Assembly: GCF_042697365.1 (NCBI RefSeq)
Contig: NZ_CP137604.1
Origin: Brucella pseudintermedia
Lineage (GTDB): Bacteria > Pseudomonadota > Alphaproteobacteria > Rhizobiales > Rhizobiaceae
Reading direction: 5' to 3' (one strand)
Length of the DNA stretch: 64,000 nt
In this document: in pieces, positions 26,034 to 35,251 of the stretch
Numbering within the stretch: the stretch's first letter is position 1
Layout: each line of letters starts with the position of its first letter
The notes under the pieces: model-generated
Database searches by the model: none
Told to the model about the DNA's origin: nothing
Seen by the model: only the letters and a program-made list of their open reading frames with translations
Made by a program: the position numbers and the translations under genes

Positions 26034-26185
26034 GGCAATAAGGCATTAGGGCAATATGTTAAGGGAGTAAGGGAGTAAGGGAGTAAGGGAGTAAGGGAGT
26101 AAGGGAGTAAGGCGAATAGGGGGAGCATATTTGCAAGTCAAACATACTGCCCTACTGCCTTACTGCCCTATTGCCTTCCCTTAGT
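26022..26185. repeat. Octamer-rich palindromic element, locus 1 (6 x GGGAGTAA)
   Basis: Six perfect tandem copies of GGGAGTAA span 26063-26110. Degenerate octamers (AAGGCAAT, AAGGCATT, AGGGCAAT) precede them. Inverted octamers (ACTGCCCT, ACTGCCTT, ATTGCCTT) follow at about 26147-26177, giving an imperfect palindrome between two convergent genes. The unit is related to the AGGGCAGT repeat of Brucella HOOF-Print VNTR loci. Both flanking stop codons lie inside or against the element. Confidence 0.9.
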
Positions 26186-27581
26186 GATCCAACGCCTTCA
26201 CAATACTTTCCACCATCTTCTTCGCGTCGGCAAAGAGCATCATGGTGTTGTCGCGGAAGAAAAGCTCGTTCTCCACGCCTGCATAGCCCGAGCCCATGCC
26301 GCGCTTGATGAACAGGACCGTGCCAGCCTTGTCGACATCGAGGATCGGCATGCCGAAGATCGGTGACTTCGGATCGGTCTTCGCCGCCGGATTGGTGACA
26401 TCGTTCGCGCCGATCACGAAAGCAACGTCGGCCTGCGCGAATTCCGAATTGATGTCTTCCAGCTCGAACACTTCATCGTAAGGCACATTGGCCTCGGCCA
26501 GAAGCACGTTCATATGGCCCGGCATACGACCCGCCACGGGATGGATGGCATATTTGACTTCCACGCCTTCAGCCTTGAGCTTGTCGGCCATTTCGCGCAG
26601 CGCGTGCTGGGCCTGCGCCACCGCCATGCCATAGCCCGGCACGATGATGACTTTCGAAGCGTTCTTCATGATGAAGGCCGCATCGTCGGCAGAACCCTGC
26701 TTGACCGGACGCTGCTCGACCTCACCAGACGGACCGCCGGACGTATCGCCGCCAAAGCCGCCGAGAATGACCGAGATGAACGAGCGGTTCATGCCCTTGC
26801 ACATGATGTAGGACAGGATTGCACCCGACGAACCAACCAGCGCGCCGGTGATGATCAGCGCCAGATTGCCGAGCGTGAAACCGATGCCCGCCGCTGCCCA
26901 GCCCGAATAGGAGTTGAGCATCGAAACGACAACCGGCATATCCGCGCCGCCGATAGGAATGATGATCAGCACGCCAAAGAGAAGCGACAGGAGCACGATC
27001 AGCCAGAACACGAAATGGCTTTCGGTGTTCGTGAGCACGACGATCAGCAACACGATGGCTGCGGCCAGAGCCGCATTGATGACGTGACGCCCCGGCAGCA
27101 TGATCGGCTTGCCGGACATGCGGCCATCGAGTTTCAGGAAGGCGATGATCGAGCCGGTAAAGGTGATCGCGCCAATGGCCACGCCCAGCGACATTTCCAC
27201 AAGCGCCTGACCGTGGATCTGGCCCACTTCGCCAATCCCGAAGGAATGCGGCGAATAGAGCGCGGCAGCGGCCACCAGCACGGCGGCAAGGCCGATCAGC
27301 GAGTGGAAGGCGGCGACAAGCTGCGGCATGGCCGTCATGGCGATGCGGCGGGCGATGACAGCACCGATGCCGCCGCCGATGGCGATGCCAATGACGATCA
27401 GCACAAGACCGCCGAAGCTCGGGCGCGCCAGCAACAATGTGGTGAGGATGGAAATCCCCATGCCGATCATGCCGTACATATTGCCCTGACGGCTGGTCGT
27501 CGGATGCGACAGGCCGCGCAGCGCCAGAATGAACAGCACGCCGGAGACGAGATAAAGGAAGGCTGCGAGATTAACGCTCAT
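26181..27581 (-). CDS. pntB: NAD(P) transhydrogenase subunit beta
   Basis: A 466-residue subunit of the proton-translocating transhydrogenase, which uses proton entry to reduce NADP+ with NADH. Residues 1-~270 contain about eight to nine membrane segments (domain II). The C-terminal ~180 residues are the NADP-binding domain III with KVIIVPGYGMAVAQAQHAL and the VIGANDVTNPAA segment. It is the last gene of pntAA-pntAB-pntB, 12 bases after pntAB. Its TAA stop abuts the octamer repeat element. Confidence 0.97.
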   Translation of the reverse strand: MSVNLAAFLYLVSGVLFILALRGLSHPTTSRQGNMYGMIGMGISILTTLLLARPSFGGLVLIVIGIAIGGGIGAVIARRIAMTAMPQLVAAFHSLIGLAAVLVAAAALYSPHSFGIGEVGQIHGQALVEMSLGVAIGAITFTGSIIAFLKLDGRMSGKPIMLPGRHVINAALAAAIVLLIVVLTNTESHFVFWLIVLLSLLFGVLIIIPIGGADMPVVVSMLNSYSGWAAAGIGFTLGNLALIITGALVGSSGAILSYIMCKGMNRSFISVILGGFGGDTSGGPSGEVEQRPVKQGSADDAAFIMKNASKVIIVPGYGMAVAQAQHALREMADKLKAEGVEVKYAIHPVAGRMPGHMNVLLAEANVPYDEVFELEDINSEFAQADVAFVIGANDVTNPAAKTDPKSPIFGMPILDVDKAGTVLFIKRGMGSGYAGVENELFFRDNTMMLFADAKKMVESIVKALDH

Positions 27582-27593
27582 AATGGTTCAGCC

Positions 27594-28013
27594 TCACTTT
27601 TCTTTTTTCTTGTACATGGCGAGCATGCGCTGGGTGACCAGAAAGCCGCCGAAAATGTTGACGCTCGCCAGAATGAGCGCGATGAAACCGAAGCCGGTTG
27701 CCCAGCCCGAAAGGGAAAGGCCGACCGCCAGAAGCGCGCCCACCACAATCACCGATGAAATGGCGTTGGTGACGGCCATCAGCGGCGTATGGAGCGCAGG
27801 CGTGACCGACCAGACGACGTAATAGCCGACGAAGATCGACAGGATGAAGATCGCAAAGCGGAACACGAACGGATCGATTGCGCCGCCCGATGCGGCATGC
27901 GCGGCAGCCGCCGCCGCATCACCCAGACCGCCAGCATTTTCCGCCGCCTGACGCACGGCATCCGCGGCTTGATTCAGGCTCTCAAGAGCTTTTTCGAGAT
28001 TTGTGTCGGCCAT
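27594..28013 (-). CDS. pntAB: NAD(P) transhydrogenase subunit alpha, part 2 (membrane)
   Basis: A 139-residue protein with a leading helical segment rich in alanine and three to four membrane segments from about residue 48 (PFVFRFAIFILSIFVGYYVV onward). It corresponds to the C-terminal membrane part of E. coli PntA, encoded separately as is usual in alphaproteobacteria. The ATG overlaps the last base of pntAA, so translation is probably coupled. Confidence 0.93.
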   Translation of the reverse strand: MADTNLEKALESLNQAADAVRQAAENAGGLGDAAAAAAHAASGGAIDPFVFRFAIFILSIFVGYYVVWSVTPALHTPLMAVTNAISSVIVVGALLAVGLSLSGWATGFGFIALILASVNIFGGFLVTQRMLAMYKKKEK

Positions 28014-29317
28014 TATGCCTCTCCTCCATCAACCGGAGACTTGGGGGAAGACGGAGTCTTCGGGGCTTTAGCTGGTGTTTTCTTGGCAGGCTTCGCTGCC
28101 GCCTTTGCGGCCGGTTTCTCCGCTTTCGGTTTCGGCGCGGCTTTCGGTTTTACAGCTTTTTCAGCGGCCTCAGCCGGTGCCGTTTCAGCCTTGGCGAAAG
28201 CCGGATGCAGGATTTTGCCCTGATGGGTGAGAAGCGTTGCCTTCACCAGTTCGTCTTCCGGATCGATTTTCAGAAGCTTCGTTTCCTTGTCGACCAGCGT
28301 TTCGACAAAGGCGATCAGGTTGCGCGCATAAAGCTGCGAGGCGCTTGCAGCGATACGGCCCGGAACGTTGAGATGGCCGACGATCTTGACGCCATTGACC
28401 TCGGCTATCTGACCGGCAATCGCGCCTTCGACATTGCCGCCGCGCTCAACCGCCAGATCGACCAGCACCGAGCCGGGGCGCATTGAGGCAACCATTTCCT
28501 TGGAGACAAGACGCGGGGCCGGACGACCCGGAATAAGCGCCGTGGTGATGACGATATCCTGCTTGGCGATGTGATCGGCAACAAGTGCCGCCTGCTTCGC
28601 CTGATATTCCTTCGACATTTCCTTGGCATAACCGCCAGCGGTTTCCGCCGCCTTGAACTCGTCGTCCTCGACGGCAATGAATTTCGCGCCAAGCGAAGCG
28701 ACCTGTTCCTTTGCCGCCGGGCGAACATCGGTCGCCGTCACGACGGCACCGAGGCGGCGCGCAGTCGCAATCGCCTGAAGACCGGCAACGCCCGCGCCCA
28801 TGACGAATACCTTTGCGGCAGGCACGGTGCCCGCGGCCGTCATCATCATCGGCATGGCGCGGTCATAGACTTCCGCCGCATCGATCACCGCCTGATAACC
28901 GGCAAGGTTCGCCTGTGATGACAGCACGTCCATCACCTGCGCACGGGTGATGCGCGGCATGAATTCCATCGTGAAGGCCGAGATTCCAGCCTTGGCAAGC
29001 GCTGCAACGGCGTCCTCATGACCATAGGGGTCCAGCATGGCGAAGAGTGCCGCGCCCGATTTATACCCTTTCAGTTCCGCATCCGAAGGGCGGCGCACTT
29101 TAAGAACGACATCCGCCGTTTTTGCATCCGCCGCCGTGCCGATCCGGGCACCGGCTGCAATGAATTCAGCATCGGGAATGCGCGATTTCTCGCCCGCGCC
29201 TTTTTCCACCACGACATCGAAGCCGAGCGCGATGAATTTCTTCACCGTCTCCGCCGACGCCGCGACACGGCTTTCATTGGGGTCGCTTTCTTTCGGGATA
29301 AATAACGTCTGGGCCAA
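28013..29317 (-). CDS. pntAA: NAD(P) transhydrogenase subunit alpha, part 1 (NAD-binding)
   Basis: A 434-residue soluble domain I that binds NAD(H). It is related to alanine dehydrogenase, with FVMGAGVAGLQAIATARRLG as the dinucleotide fold and ALIPGRPAPRLVSKEMVASM nearby. After about residue 384 it carries a roughly 50-residue tail composed almost only of Ala, Lys and Pro before a short terminus; such a linker probably connects flexibly to the membrane part. It heads the pnt operon. A perfect hairpin at 29372-29395 lies in its upstream region. Confidence 0.95.
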   Translation of the reverse strand: MAQTLFIPKESDPNESRVAASAETVKKFIALGFDVVVEKGAGEKSRIPDAEFIAAGARIGTAADAKTADVVLKVRRPSDAELKGYKSGAALFAMLDPYGHEDAVAALAKAGISAFTMEFMPRITRAQVMDVLSSQANLAGYQAVIDAAEVYDRAMPMMMTAAGTVPAAKVFVMGAGVAGLQAIATARRLGAVVTATDVRPAAKEQVASLGAKFIAVEDDEFKAAETAGGYAKEMSKEYQAKQAALVADHIAKQDIVITTALIPGRPAPRLVSKEMVASMRPGSVLVDLAVERGGNVEGAIAGQIAEVNGVKIVGHLNVPGRIAASASQLYARNLIAFVETLVDKETKLLKIDPEDELVKATLLTHQGKILHPAFAKAETAPAEAAEKAVKPKAAPKPKAEKPAAKAAAKPAKKTPAKAPKTPSSPKSPVDGGEA

Positions 29318-29371
29318 GCTGGTTTCCCTTTCGTGGCGTTCTTCCGGGACTGATTCCGGTCATGCACAGTT

Positions 29372-29395
29372 ACGGGCTTCCGGGACGAAGCCCGT
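29372..29395. other. Hairpin in the pnt leader region
   Basis: ACGGGCTTC and GAAGCCCGT form a perfect 9-bp stem around CGGGAC. It lies about 55 bases upstream of pntAA and downstream of the oxidase subunit IV gene on the same strand. No T-run follows, so termination is doubtful; it may be a leader structure. Confidence 0.45.
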
Positions 29396-29511
29396 TCAAA
29401 CAAACTGAACGATAGACATGCATAAGGCCCCGGCACGGTATTCCATGCCAAGGCATTCGATCAAATCGTGCGGGTTTGATCCCGGTTCGCGCTTCAGTTC
29501 AACGATACTGC

Positions 29512-29531
29512 GCCGGATGCCAGCATCCGGC
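29512..29531 (-). terminator. Possible 3' hairpin of the oxidase subunit IV gene
   Basis: GCCGGATGC and GCATCCGGC form a perfect 9-bp stem separated by two bases, nine bases beyond the stop. There is no T-run, so it may stabilise the transcript rather than terminate it. Confidence 0.45.
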
Positions 29532-29539
29532 GGCAGCGG

Positions 29540-29764
29540 TCACGAAAGAATGAACCAGGCAGCGACACAGACCAGGATGAAAAGAACGGTCGCGGAGAAG
29601 AAACCACCAGCAAAAAAGCCGAACGCCATGGCAATCATAAGGGCGATAAGCGCCACCGTGCTCCATTTAACCAGGCCCGTGAAACCGGCATAAGTTTTCT
29701 CATGCTCGGAATAGTCCATCGGTGCGCCAAGTTCAGCCGGAGCCGTCGTATGATGTTCTGCCAT
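29540..29764 (-). CDS. aa3-type cytochrome c oxidase subunit IV
   Basis: A 74-residue protein of the bacterial aa3-type oxidase subunit IV family. A short hydrophilic N-terminus with DYSEHEKTYAGFTGLVKWST precedes one or two hydrophobic segments (VALIALMIAMAFGFFAGGFF, then VLFILVCVAAWFIL). The family is a small accessory chain of the terminal oxidase in the inner membrane. The catalytic subunits are not in this window. The start at 29764 fits the family; an in-frame start five codons earlier is possible. Confidence 0.82.
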   Translation of the reverse strand: MAEHHTTAPAELGAPMDYSEHEKTYAGFTGLVKWSTVALIALMIAMAFGFFAGGFFSATVLFILVCVAAWFILS

Positions 29765-29894
29765 TTTAGTTCCACCCATTCAGAATTTCCGCCCATATAC
29801 CGTCATGTTAAGCGGAAATGCCTGCAATCTTCAATGTGCGAGCGAACAAACCCGTGCTTTGACAGCAAGGCTTTTCGTCGCAGCTACCCTCTCC

Positions 29895-29935
29895 GCAGAA
29901 GCGGTTCCGCAATCTTCGTAAAGCGAAACCGCCCC
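29895..29935. repeat. RIME-like inverted repeat
   Basis: GCGGTTCCGC and GCGAAACCGC are inverted arms matching at nine of ten positions, around AATCTTCGTAAA. Composition is similar to the other RIME-like palindromes of the window. It lies in the 277-base spacer between the oxidase subunit IV gene and the FeeM-like gene. Confidence 0.4.
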
Positions 29936-30041
29936 TCTGGCTATATTTAATTGTTTAATCCGAGGGAAGATTTTTCCAATAGTAGCACCTGGATCGGAAT
30001 GCGCTTCTTTTGCGAAGCACTACGACGTCTGGATCGGATAC

Positions 30042-30788
30042 TTACACGCCGAGGCCGGTATATTTCGCCGTCGGCAAGATGGTCAGCGGCACAGTGCCGT
30101 CTCGCATGTCCGCAAACATGGCGCGGCGCTCATGCGGCTGCGACTTGAAGAACGGAAAGCGCACGGCCACCGCATCGCGGATATTGCGAATAGGGGCAGC
30201 ACCTAGCCCGACCCTGATTCCATAGCCTTCATGCTCGCGGGCATCGGCCATGACGGAGGTGCCGAAAATGCGCTTGTAAAAAGCCATATGCTCAGGCTTT
30301 ACCGAGGCAAGGCATTGATCTGCCGCGAAAAATTCCGACGCCATCGCCGCGATGCGCAAGGTGATATAGGGAATGGCCGGATATTCGCTCAACAGTTCCG
30401 GATCGGCGGCAAAACGGGTCGGATCGACAAAATGCATACCGCTGTTCAGAAGCGGATCGAGAATATCGGGAAACAGAGCATAGCTGGTGCCGCGACGATG
30501 ATCGGGCGTGATGTGGTGGATGCGCAGCGTGCTGACCAGTTGCCCGTCCACATGCACGCCATAGACGAAAGCATGGCTGTCGCGGTCGATATCATCGACG
30601 ATGGACGGCACTTCCGCCTCATGCATCACATTGCGCGTACGGTAGGAACGGTAGCGCAAACGGCCGATTTCCTCGAGGTCTTCCGCATGGACGATGCGGC
30701 GATATTCCACCCGGTCGAGAAACTGCAACAGCTGTCGCGCAAAATTGGACAATGGCGGTTTATCGCCTGTAACAGCTGTATTCGTCAT
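30042..30788 (-). CDS. FeeM-like N-acyl amino acid synthase / GNAT-fold acyltransferase
   Basis: A 248-residue protein resembling the FeeM catalytic core, a GNAT-like fold shared with acyl-homoserine-lactone synthases. Supporting segments are LEEIGRLRYRSYRTRNVM, DIDRDSHAFVYGVHVDGQLV and STLRIHHITPD, matching the AHL-synthase-like acyl-chain-binding core. FeeM proteins join an acyl chain from acyl carrier protein to an amino acid. Product and biological role here are unknown; signalling or lipid synthesis are both open. The start at 30788 is six codons inside the longest frame. It has no operon partners. Confidence 0.7.
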   Translation of the reverse strand: MTNTAVTGDKPPLSNFARQLLQFLDRVEYRRIVHAEDLEEIGRLRYRSYRTRNVMHEAEVPSIVDDIDRDSHAFVYGVHVDGQLVSTLRIHHITPDHRRGTSYALFPDILDPLLNSGMHFVDPTRFAADPELLSEYPAIPYITLRIAAMASEFFAADQCLASVKPEHMAFYKRIFGTSVMADAREHEGYGIRVGLGAAPIRNIRDAVAVRFPFFKSQPHERRAMFADMRDGTVPLTILPTAKYTGLGV

Positions 30789-30949
30789 GCAATCGATTTT
30801 CCGCACCCCGCAAATCAGTGTGCAGAATATGCGCCTTTATCAGCATGTAAAGATATTACTTTAGGCGCCGCCTTCTTATTGCCGCATAATGAACGCTCCT
30901 TCGCCACAATTGGAATGGTCTTTCCTGCACGCATACCCTGCAAAACGTG

Positions 30950-30977
30950 CGAAATGGCCCGATTAGGGGCCATTTCG
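30950..30977 (-). terminator. Hairpin after the serine hydrolase gene
   Basis: CGAAATGGCCC and GGGCCATTTCG form a perfect 11-bp stem with a six-base loop, 29 bases past the stop. On the minus strand it is followed by CACGTTTTGC, a weak T-run. A terminator is likely. Confidence 0.65.
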
Positions 30978-31006
30978 ACACTTCGCCTTAATTTGGAAAA
31001 GGTGCG

Positions 31007-32224
31007 TCAAAGCGCGTTGGCGATCGCCTGAAACGCATGCATGGTTTCGTCTTTCATGTCCTGTCCATCGACATTGTAACTGGCATGGGCGGAAGTCTTG
31101 GCAATCACCACCCGCCTGGCCGGATTGACATAGATGAATTGCCCATAAATTCCGACGGCACAGAAATCGCCTTGCCAGTCAACCGGCGTCCACCACTGAT
31201 AGCCATAGCCGAACGGTATCTGGCCGGATCCATCCTCGCGACCCGGCATCAGATAAGGCGCATCGGGCGTTACCGAATCATGCACCCACTGCGCGGGCAC
31301 GAGTTGCTCCCCCTTGAAGTTTCGGCCTTCGTTGAGATAAAGCAGCCCGAACCGCGCATAGTCGCGAAGCACAGCGTTCATACCGACCGCCGCGGCAGCC
31401 TCTCCGGTGGGGTCCACGATCCAATAGGCATCGGCTTCGGCTCCAAGCTTCGACCAGAGCCTGTCCTTCATATAGTCCTGCAAGGGAATGCCCGTCGCGC
31501 CTTCCAGAACCAGCCCCAGCACCTGTGTATCCGCCGAAACATAATGGCTGAACGTTCCCTGCGGACGCACAGCTTTCAGATGCGCGGTGAAATCCGTGAT
31601 CGAGCCGGTCAGAAGCTCGACGGAATAACGGACAATATCGGAATTGAGATCGCCATAGTTCTCGTTGAACCCGATGCCGGACGCCATCTGCAGCACGTTC
31701 TTGACCGTCACGCCCTTGTAGCCGCCTTTGGCCAGCTCCGGCGCATAGCGGTCGACCGGCTGGTTGATATCGATGAGCCCGTCCCGGACGGCATTGCCGA
31801 TAAGGAAGGAAATAACCGATTTTGAAACGGAGAATGCGATCGACTGGGTGGTCTGGCTATTCCCGTGATCATATTGCTCATGAACGATGACGCCATCCTT
31901 CAGGACAATGAGTCCCGTGGTGCCGCCACGCGCCAGCCAGTCGGAAATCTTGCGCGTTTCGCCCTTGTAGACGAACGTTTCCGGCAAGGGCCGCTCCGCC
32001 TTGGCAAGCGGGCTGACCTCGCCCTCATGCGCAATGCGCACTGACGGATAGCGTTTGTAAATATTGCGGAAATTTTCAAAAATCTCCGGTCCCTTGAACA
32101 TCTGGGCATATTGATAGACGGCCCAGCTTTCATGGATCTTCTTCCAGAAGACCGCCGCGCCGACACCGGCAAGCACAACCAAAGCGACCAAAACAGATAA
32201 AATATAACGATACAATCTTTTCAT
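31007..32224 (-). CDS. Beta-lactamase-fold serine hydrolase
   Basis: A 405-residue protein with one N-terminal membrane anchor (YILSVLVALVVLAGVGAAVF) and a serine-hydrolase domain of the class C beta-lactamase/penicillin-binding fold from about residue 90. The nucleophile motif SxxK is SVSK, the tyrosine motif is YVS in FSHYVSADTQ, and a C-terminal G-x-x-G-like region (GIYGQFIYV) is present. It is probably anchored to the inner membrane and faces the periplasm. Substrates in this family vary (esters, D-peptides, lactams). GGGGAGGCTA sets the start. Confidence 0.85.
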   Translation of the reverse strand: MKRLYRYILSVLVALVVLAGVGAAVFWKKIHESWAVYQYAQMFKGPEIFENFRNIYKRYPSVRIAHEGEVSPLAKAERPLPETFVYKGETRKISDWLARGGTTGLIVLKDGVIVHEQYDHGNSQTTQSIAFSVSKSVISFLIGNAVRDGLIDINQPVDRYAPELAKGGYKGVTVKNVLQMASGIGFNENYGDLNSDIVRYSVELLTGSITDFTAHLKAVRPQGTFSHYVSADTQVLGLVLEGATGIPLQDYMKDRLWSKLGAEADAYWIVDPTGEAAAAVGMNAVLRDYARFGLLYLNEGRNFKGEQLVPAQWVHDSVTPDAPYLMPGREDGSGQIPFGYGYQWWTPVDWQGDFCAVGIYGQFIYVNPARRVVIAKTSAHASYNVDGQDMKDETMHAFQAIANAL

Positions 32225-32584
32225 TAGCCTCCCCATAAACGGCAGGACCCATCCTGACGTTTCTTCTATAAGAATATGAATGAATACTTATTTTCTCTCT
32301 TCCCGCCTATTATGATCATAATAGTTCCCCGGAAAAACATCCCTATTATTTTGATAAATTCAAATTTATGCCCAAAAGGGATGAAGCACTGCAAAGAATA
32401 GGGAGCAACGCGCTTTTGCAGCGCAGCCGTCACGGGCGAGAATCCGCCGGTTTGCGCATGTTCTCGCCGCGAAAACGGTTCGGCTTTTCGGTAATATGTG
32501 CCGGAGCGGTTCCGGTCAAAACGGCATCAAACCCGCCCTGTCTTTGGATTGTCTCGCCTGAACAGCGGGATTGCGCAAGCCCGG
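32225..32584. other. Gene-free spacer between serine hydrolase and GGDEF-EAL genes
   Basis: An A/T-rich 100-base part near 32270-32370 is a likely promoter region for the serine hydrolase. Nearer the GGDEF-EAL gene are G/C-rich segments resembling RIME fragments (GAGCGGTTCCGG near 32503). CGCCTGA/TCAGGCG arms at 32555-32592 enclose CGGG/CCCG and could end the GGDEF-EAL transcript. No gene was seen. Confidence 0.45.
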
Positions 32585-34891
32585 TCAGGCGACGGTGCGC
32601 CCGCCATCGCGGCGCGCTGCGGCCTTGGCGGTCATGGCGCTGATCGCCTCCACCGGCACCGGCATGCCGAGAAGATAGCCCTGGACGAGATCGGCGCCCG
32701 CCGCCACGCGGATCAGCGCAAGCTGTTCCTCGGTTTCGACACCCTCCACCGTCACGCCCAGCCCAAGCTCATGCGAAAGCTGGGTGACGCCGCGAAGCAG
32801 CATCAGCGACCGCCGGTCGGTGGTGATGTCGCGCACGAAGGAGCGGTCGACCTTCACCTTGGTCAAGGGCAATGTGTTGAGGTAGCTGAGACTGGAATAG
32901 CCGGTCCCAAAATCGTCCAGCGCGATATTGATCCCTGCGTTCTTGAGCCGCTGCAACACCATGGAAGTCTTGTTGCGGTCGGAAATGATCGCGCTTTCCG
33001 TCACTTCAACCTCAAGCCGATGCGCCGGCAAGCCCGATTTCTGCAAGGCATTGGCAATATCGCGGGCGATGTCATTGCTTTTCAGGTCGATGGCCGACAG
33101 GTTGACGGAAACGCCGATGCGGTCGCCCCATGACAGGCAGTCGGCACAGGCCTGGTCCAGCATGAAGCGGGTTATGTCGGTGATGATGCCCATTTCTTCC
33201 GCGAGCGGAATGAATTCGGCAGGCGGAACGAAGCCCAGTTCCGGATGTTCCCATCGCGCCAGCGCCTCACATGCGACAACGCGCAGGGACTGCGCGCTGA
33301 CGATTGGCTGGTAGACGACCTTGATCTCGCCGTGATCGATGGCAAGCCGCAGATCCGCCTTGAGTTTCTGTCGCCCGCGATATTTGGTGTCCATTGCGTC
33401 GATGAAGACGGACCAGGACTTTTCTTCCGTGCTCTTGGCTTCGTAAAGCGCCAGGTCGGCATTGATATGCATGCTGCCGACATCGGATTTTTCGACATTC
33501 TCGATCGCCACGCCCGCGCTGATATCGATCTGAACCTGATCGCCATCGAGATCATAAACCCCGGTCGCAACCGCCATGATGTGGTCCATCACGCCGGCAA
33601 TATCGGCCTCGCTGCGCAGGTTGAACACAAACACCACGAATTCGTCGCCGCCGAAGCGCGACGCAACGAAGCGCTGCGGGTCGAGCGAGTTCAGCCGTTC
33701 GGCGAACAGGCGCAACAGCACATCGCCCGTATGATGGCCCAGCGTGTCATTGACATGCTTGAAATGGTTGATGTCGATGACGATGAGCGCGACTTGCGTG
33801 CCCTTTTGCTGATGGTGACGCAGCGACCGCACCATGGTCTCGAAATAATTGCGGTTCGGCAGGCCGGTCAGGCCGTCATAGCGCGCCATATGCTGGATGC
33901 GCGCTTCCGCTTCCACGCGCTGCGTCACATCCTCGAACATCAGAACCGCCCCTTCATTGAGCGTCTGGTTGCCGATGCATTCGATATAGCGCTGGTTGGA
34001 AAGCTGGAAAATGTCGCGGGCGCGCTTGCCGATCAGAAGATCCTGCATCCGCACATGCACGTTTTTCAGGTCGGTGTGCGGAAACAGACCCTTCTTGGCA
34101 CAATAGCGCAGAAGCACATCGAGCTTGCGGCCATGCAGCTTTGTGTGCTCGGCGATCTGCAGCATCGCCTTGGCCTTGTTGTTGATGACAGCGATGCGCT
34201 GCTGGCTGTCGAACATCAAAAGGCCCTGCGGCATGTTGTTGAGCGCTGCATCGAAACGCCCGGCGACGATGGAGAGACGCCGCTTGCCCATGACCGCGGC
34301 GAAGAGAAACTCGCGCAGGCCATTGGCCATCTGGATGTTGGACAGGAAATACGGGATCAGCAGCAGGCCGATAATGACGTGAAACGGCGTCCCCGCCAGA
34401 ATAAGCCCGGCCAGAACCGGAATGAGCGTGCAGGCCGACATCAGGACGACGGCCTTTGCCGAAGCATAGTTGCGGCCCACGATGGAAACGACCGAGGCGA
34501 GCAGCACGGTCAGGCTGGCAAGCTCGGCGAAGGAATCCCGCAGCACGAAGCTTGAGAAGAAGCACAACATGCCGAGCGTCAGGCACACCGCGGATGCGCC
34601 GATCAGATAGCGTGTTTCCCATCGGTCGAGATCGGCATGGGAGAGCTGCTGCTGCTTTGCCTGATCGAACTTGTGCATGTCGAAGATGCGGCCGACCGCC
34701 ACGATGGCGAAAACGCCGGCAAACATCAGATAGCGCCAGTCGGCGGTTTTCACATAGATGACGACGCAGGCCACAACGTGCGCGAGCAAGCCGAACCAGA
34801 GCGTGGTACGATTCCCATACAGCGCTCTGAGAAAAGATAGCCGCACATCTGCAGGTATCTCAGGTTTACGGCTTTGCCACATTCGATGCAT
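32585..34891 (-). CDS. GGDEF-EAL cyclic-di-GMP signalling protein
   Basis: A 768-residue membrane protein. About six hydrophobic segments occupy residues 25-195. A PAS-like segment lies at ~210-325. A GGDEF domain follows (RFGGDEFVVFVF near 410), then an EAL domain from about 500. The cyclase motif is intact but no RxxD inhibitory site precedes it. The EAL residues appear complete: CEALARW, NLSAIDL, EVTESAI, LDDFGTGYSS, KVDRSF, EGVETEEQL and QGYLLG. Both synthesis and breakdown of c-di-GMP are therefore possible. AAGGGATTGA precedes the ATG. Signals and partners are unknown. Confidence 0.93.
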   Translation of the reverse strand: MHRMWQSRKPEIPADVRLSFLRALYGNRTTLWFGLLAHVVACVVIYVKTADWRYLMFAGVFAIVAVGRIFDMHKFDQAKQQQLSHADLDRWETRYLIGASAVCLTLGMLCFFSSFVLRDSFAELASLTVLLASVVSIVGRNYASAKAVVLMSACTLIPVLAGLILAGTPFHVIIGLLLIPYFLSNIQMANGLREFLFAAVMGKRRLSIVAGRFDAALNNMPQGLLMFDSQQRIAVINNKAKAMLQIAEHTKLHGRKLDVLLRYCAKKGLFPHTDLKNVHVRMQDLLIGKRARDIFQLSNQRYIECIGNQTLNEGAVLMFEDVTQRVEAEARIQHMARYDGLTGLPNRNYFETMVRSLRHHQQKGTQVALIVIDINHFKHVNDTLGHHTGDVLLRLFAERLNSLDPQRFVASRFGGDEFVVFVFNLRSEADIAGVMDHIMAVATGVYDLDGDQVQIDISAGVAIENVEKSDVGSMHINADLALYEAKSTEEKSWSVFIDAMDTKYRGRQKLKADLRLAIDHGEIKVVYQPIVSAQSLRVVACEALARWEHPELGFVPPAEFIPLAEEMGIITDITRFMLDQACADCLSWGDRIGVSVNLSAIDLKSNDIARDIANALQKSGLPAHRLEVEVTESAIISDRNKTSMVLQRLKNAGINIALDDFGTGYSSLSYLNTLPLTKVKVDRSFVRDITTDRRSLMLLRGVTQLSHELGLGVTVEGVETEEQLALIRVAAGADLVQGYLLGMPVPVEAISAMTAKAAARRDGGRTVA

Positions 34892-35251
34892 TCAATCCCT
34901 TATATGGGGCAGCAATATCGCACCAATGACTTAAAAATATCTTTCGGGATATTAAACTACAAGCTGTCATGGCAACCACCATAAGATGTATTCTGATCTT
35001 TCCAAAGGAAAACCACAGCAGTACAACCCCCGGCAGGCAATTACAACCATAGGCATGTGTTGTATTAGTTATCCCAATATTATTGAAACAGCCAAAACTG
35101 GAGAACAGGGCAGGTTAATTGTCGCCCTGCGGAGAATTAATCCAGATTAGTCGCGATGGATATTCTGCCGCCGGATTCCCGTCTTTTAGAGAAAAATCCT
35201 GCCATATAGGGTCCCGCGACGGGAAATAACCGCAAAAGCCTTCCAACCTTG
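34892..35251. other. Gene-free spacer, 360 bases
   Basis: Rather A/T-rich near the GGDEF-EAL start, which suits its promoter. No gene, strong hairpin or repeat was recognised, apart from a short CCCG-CGA-CGGG inversion near 35214 close to the SDR gene stop. Confidence 0.4.
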
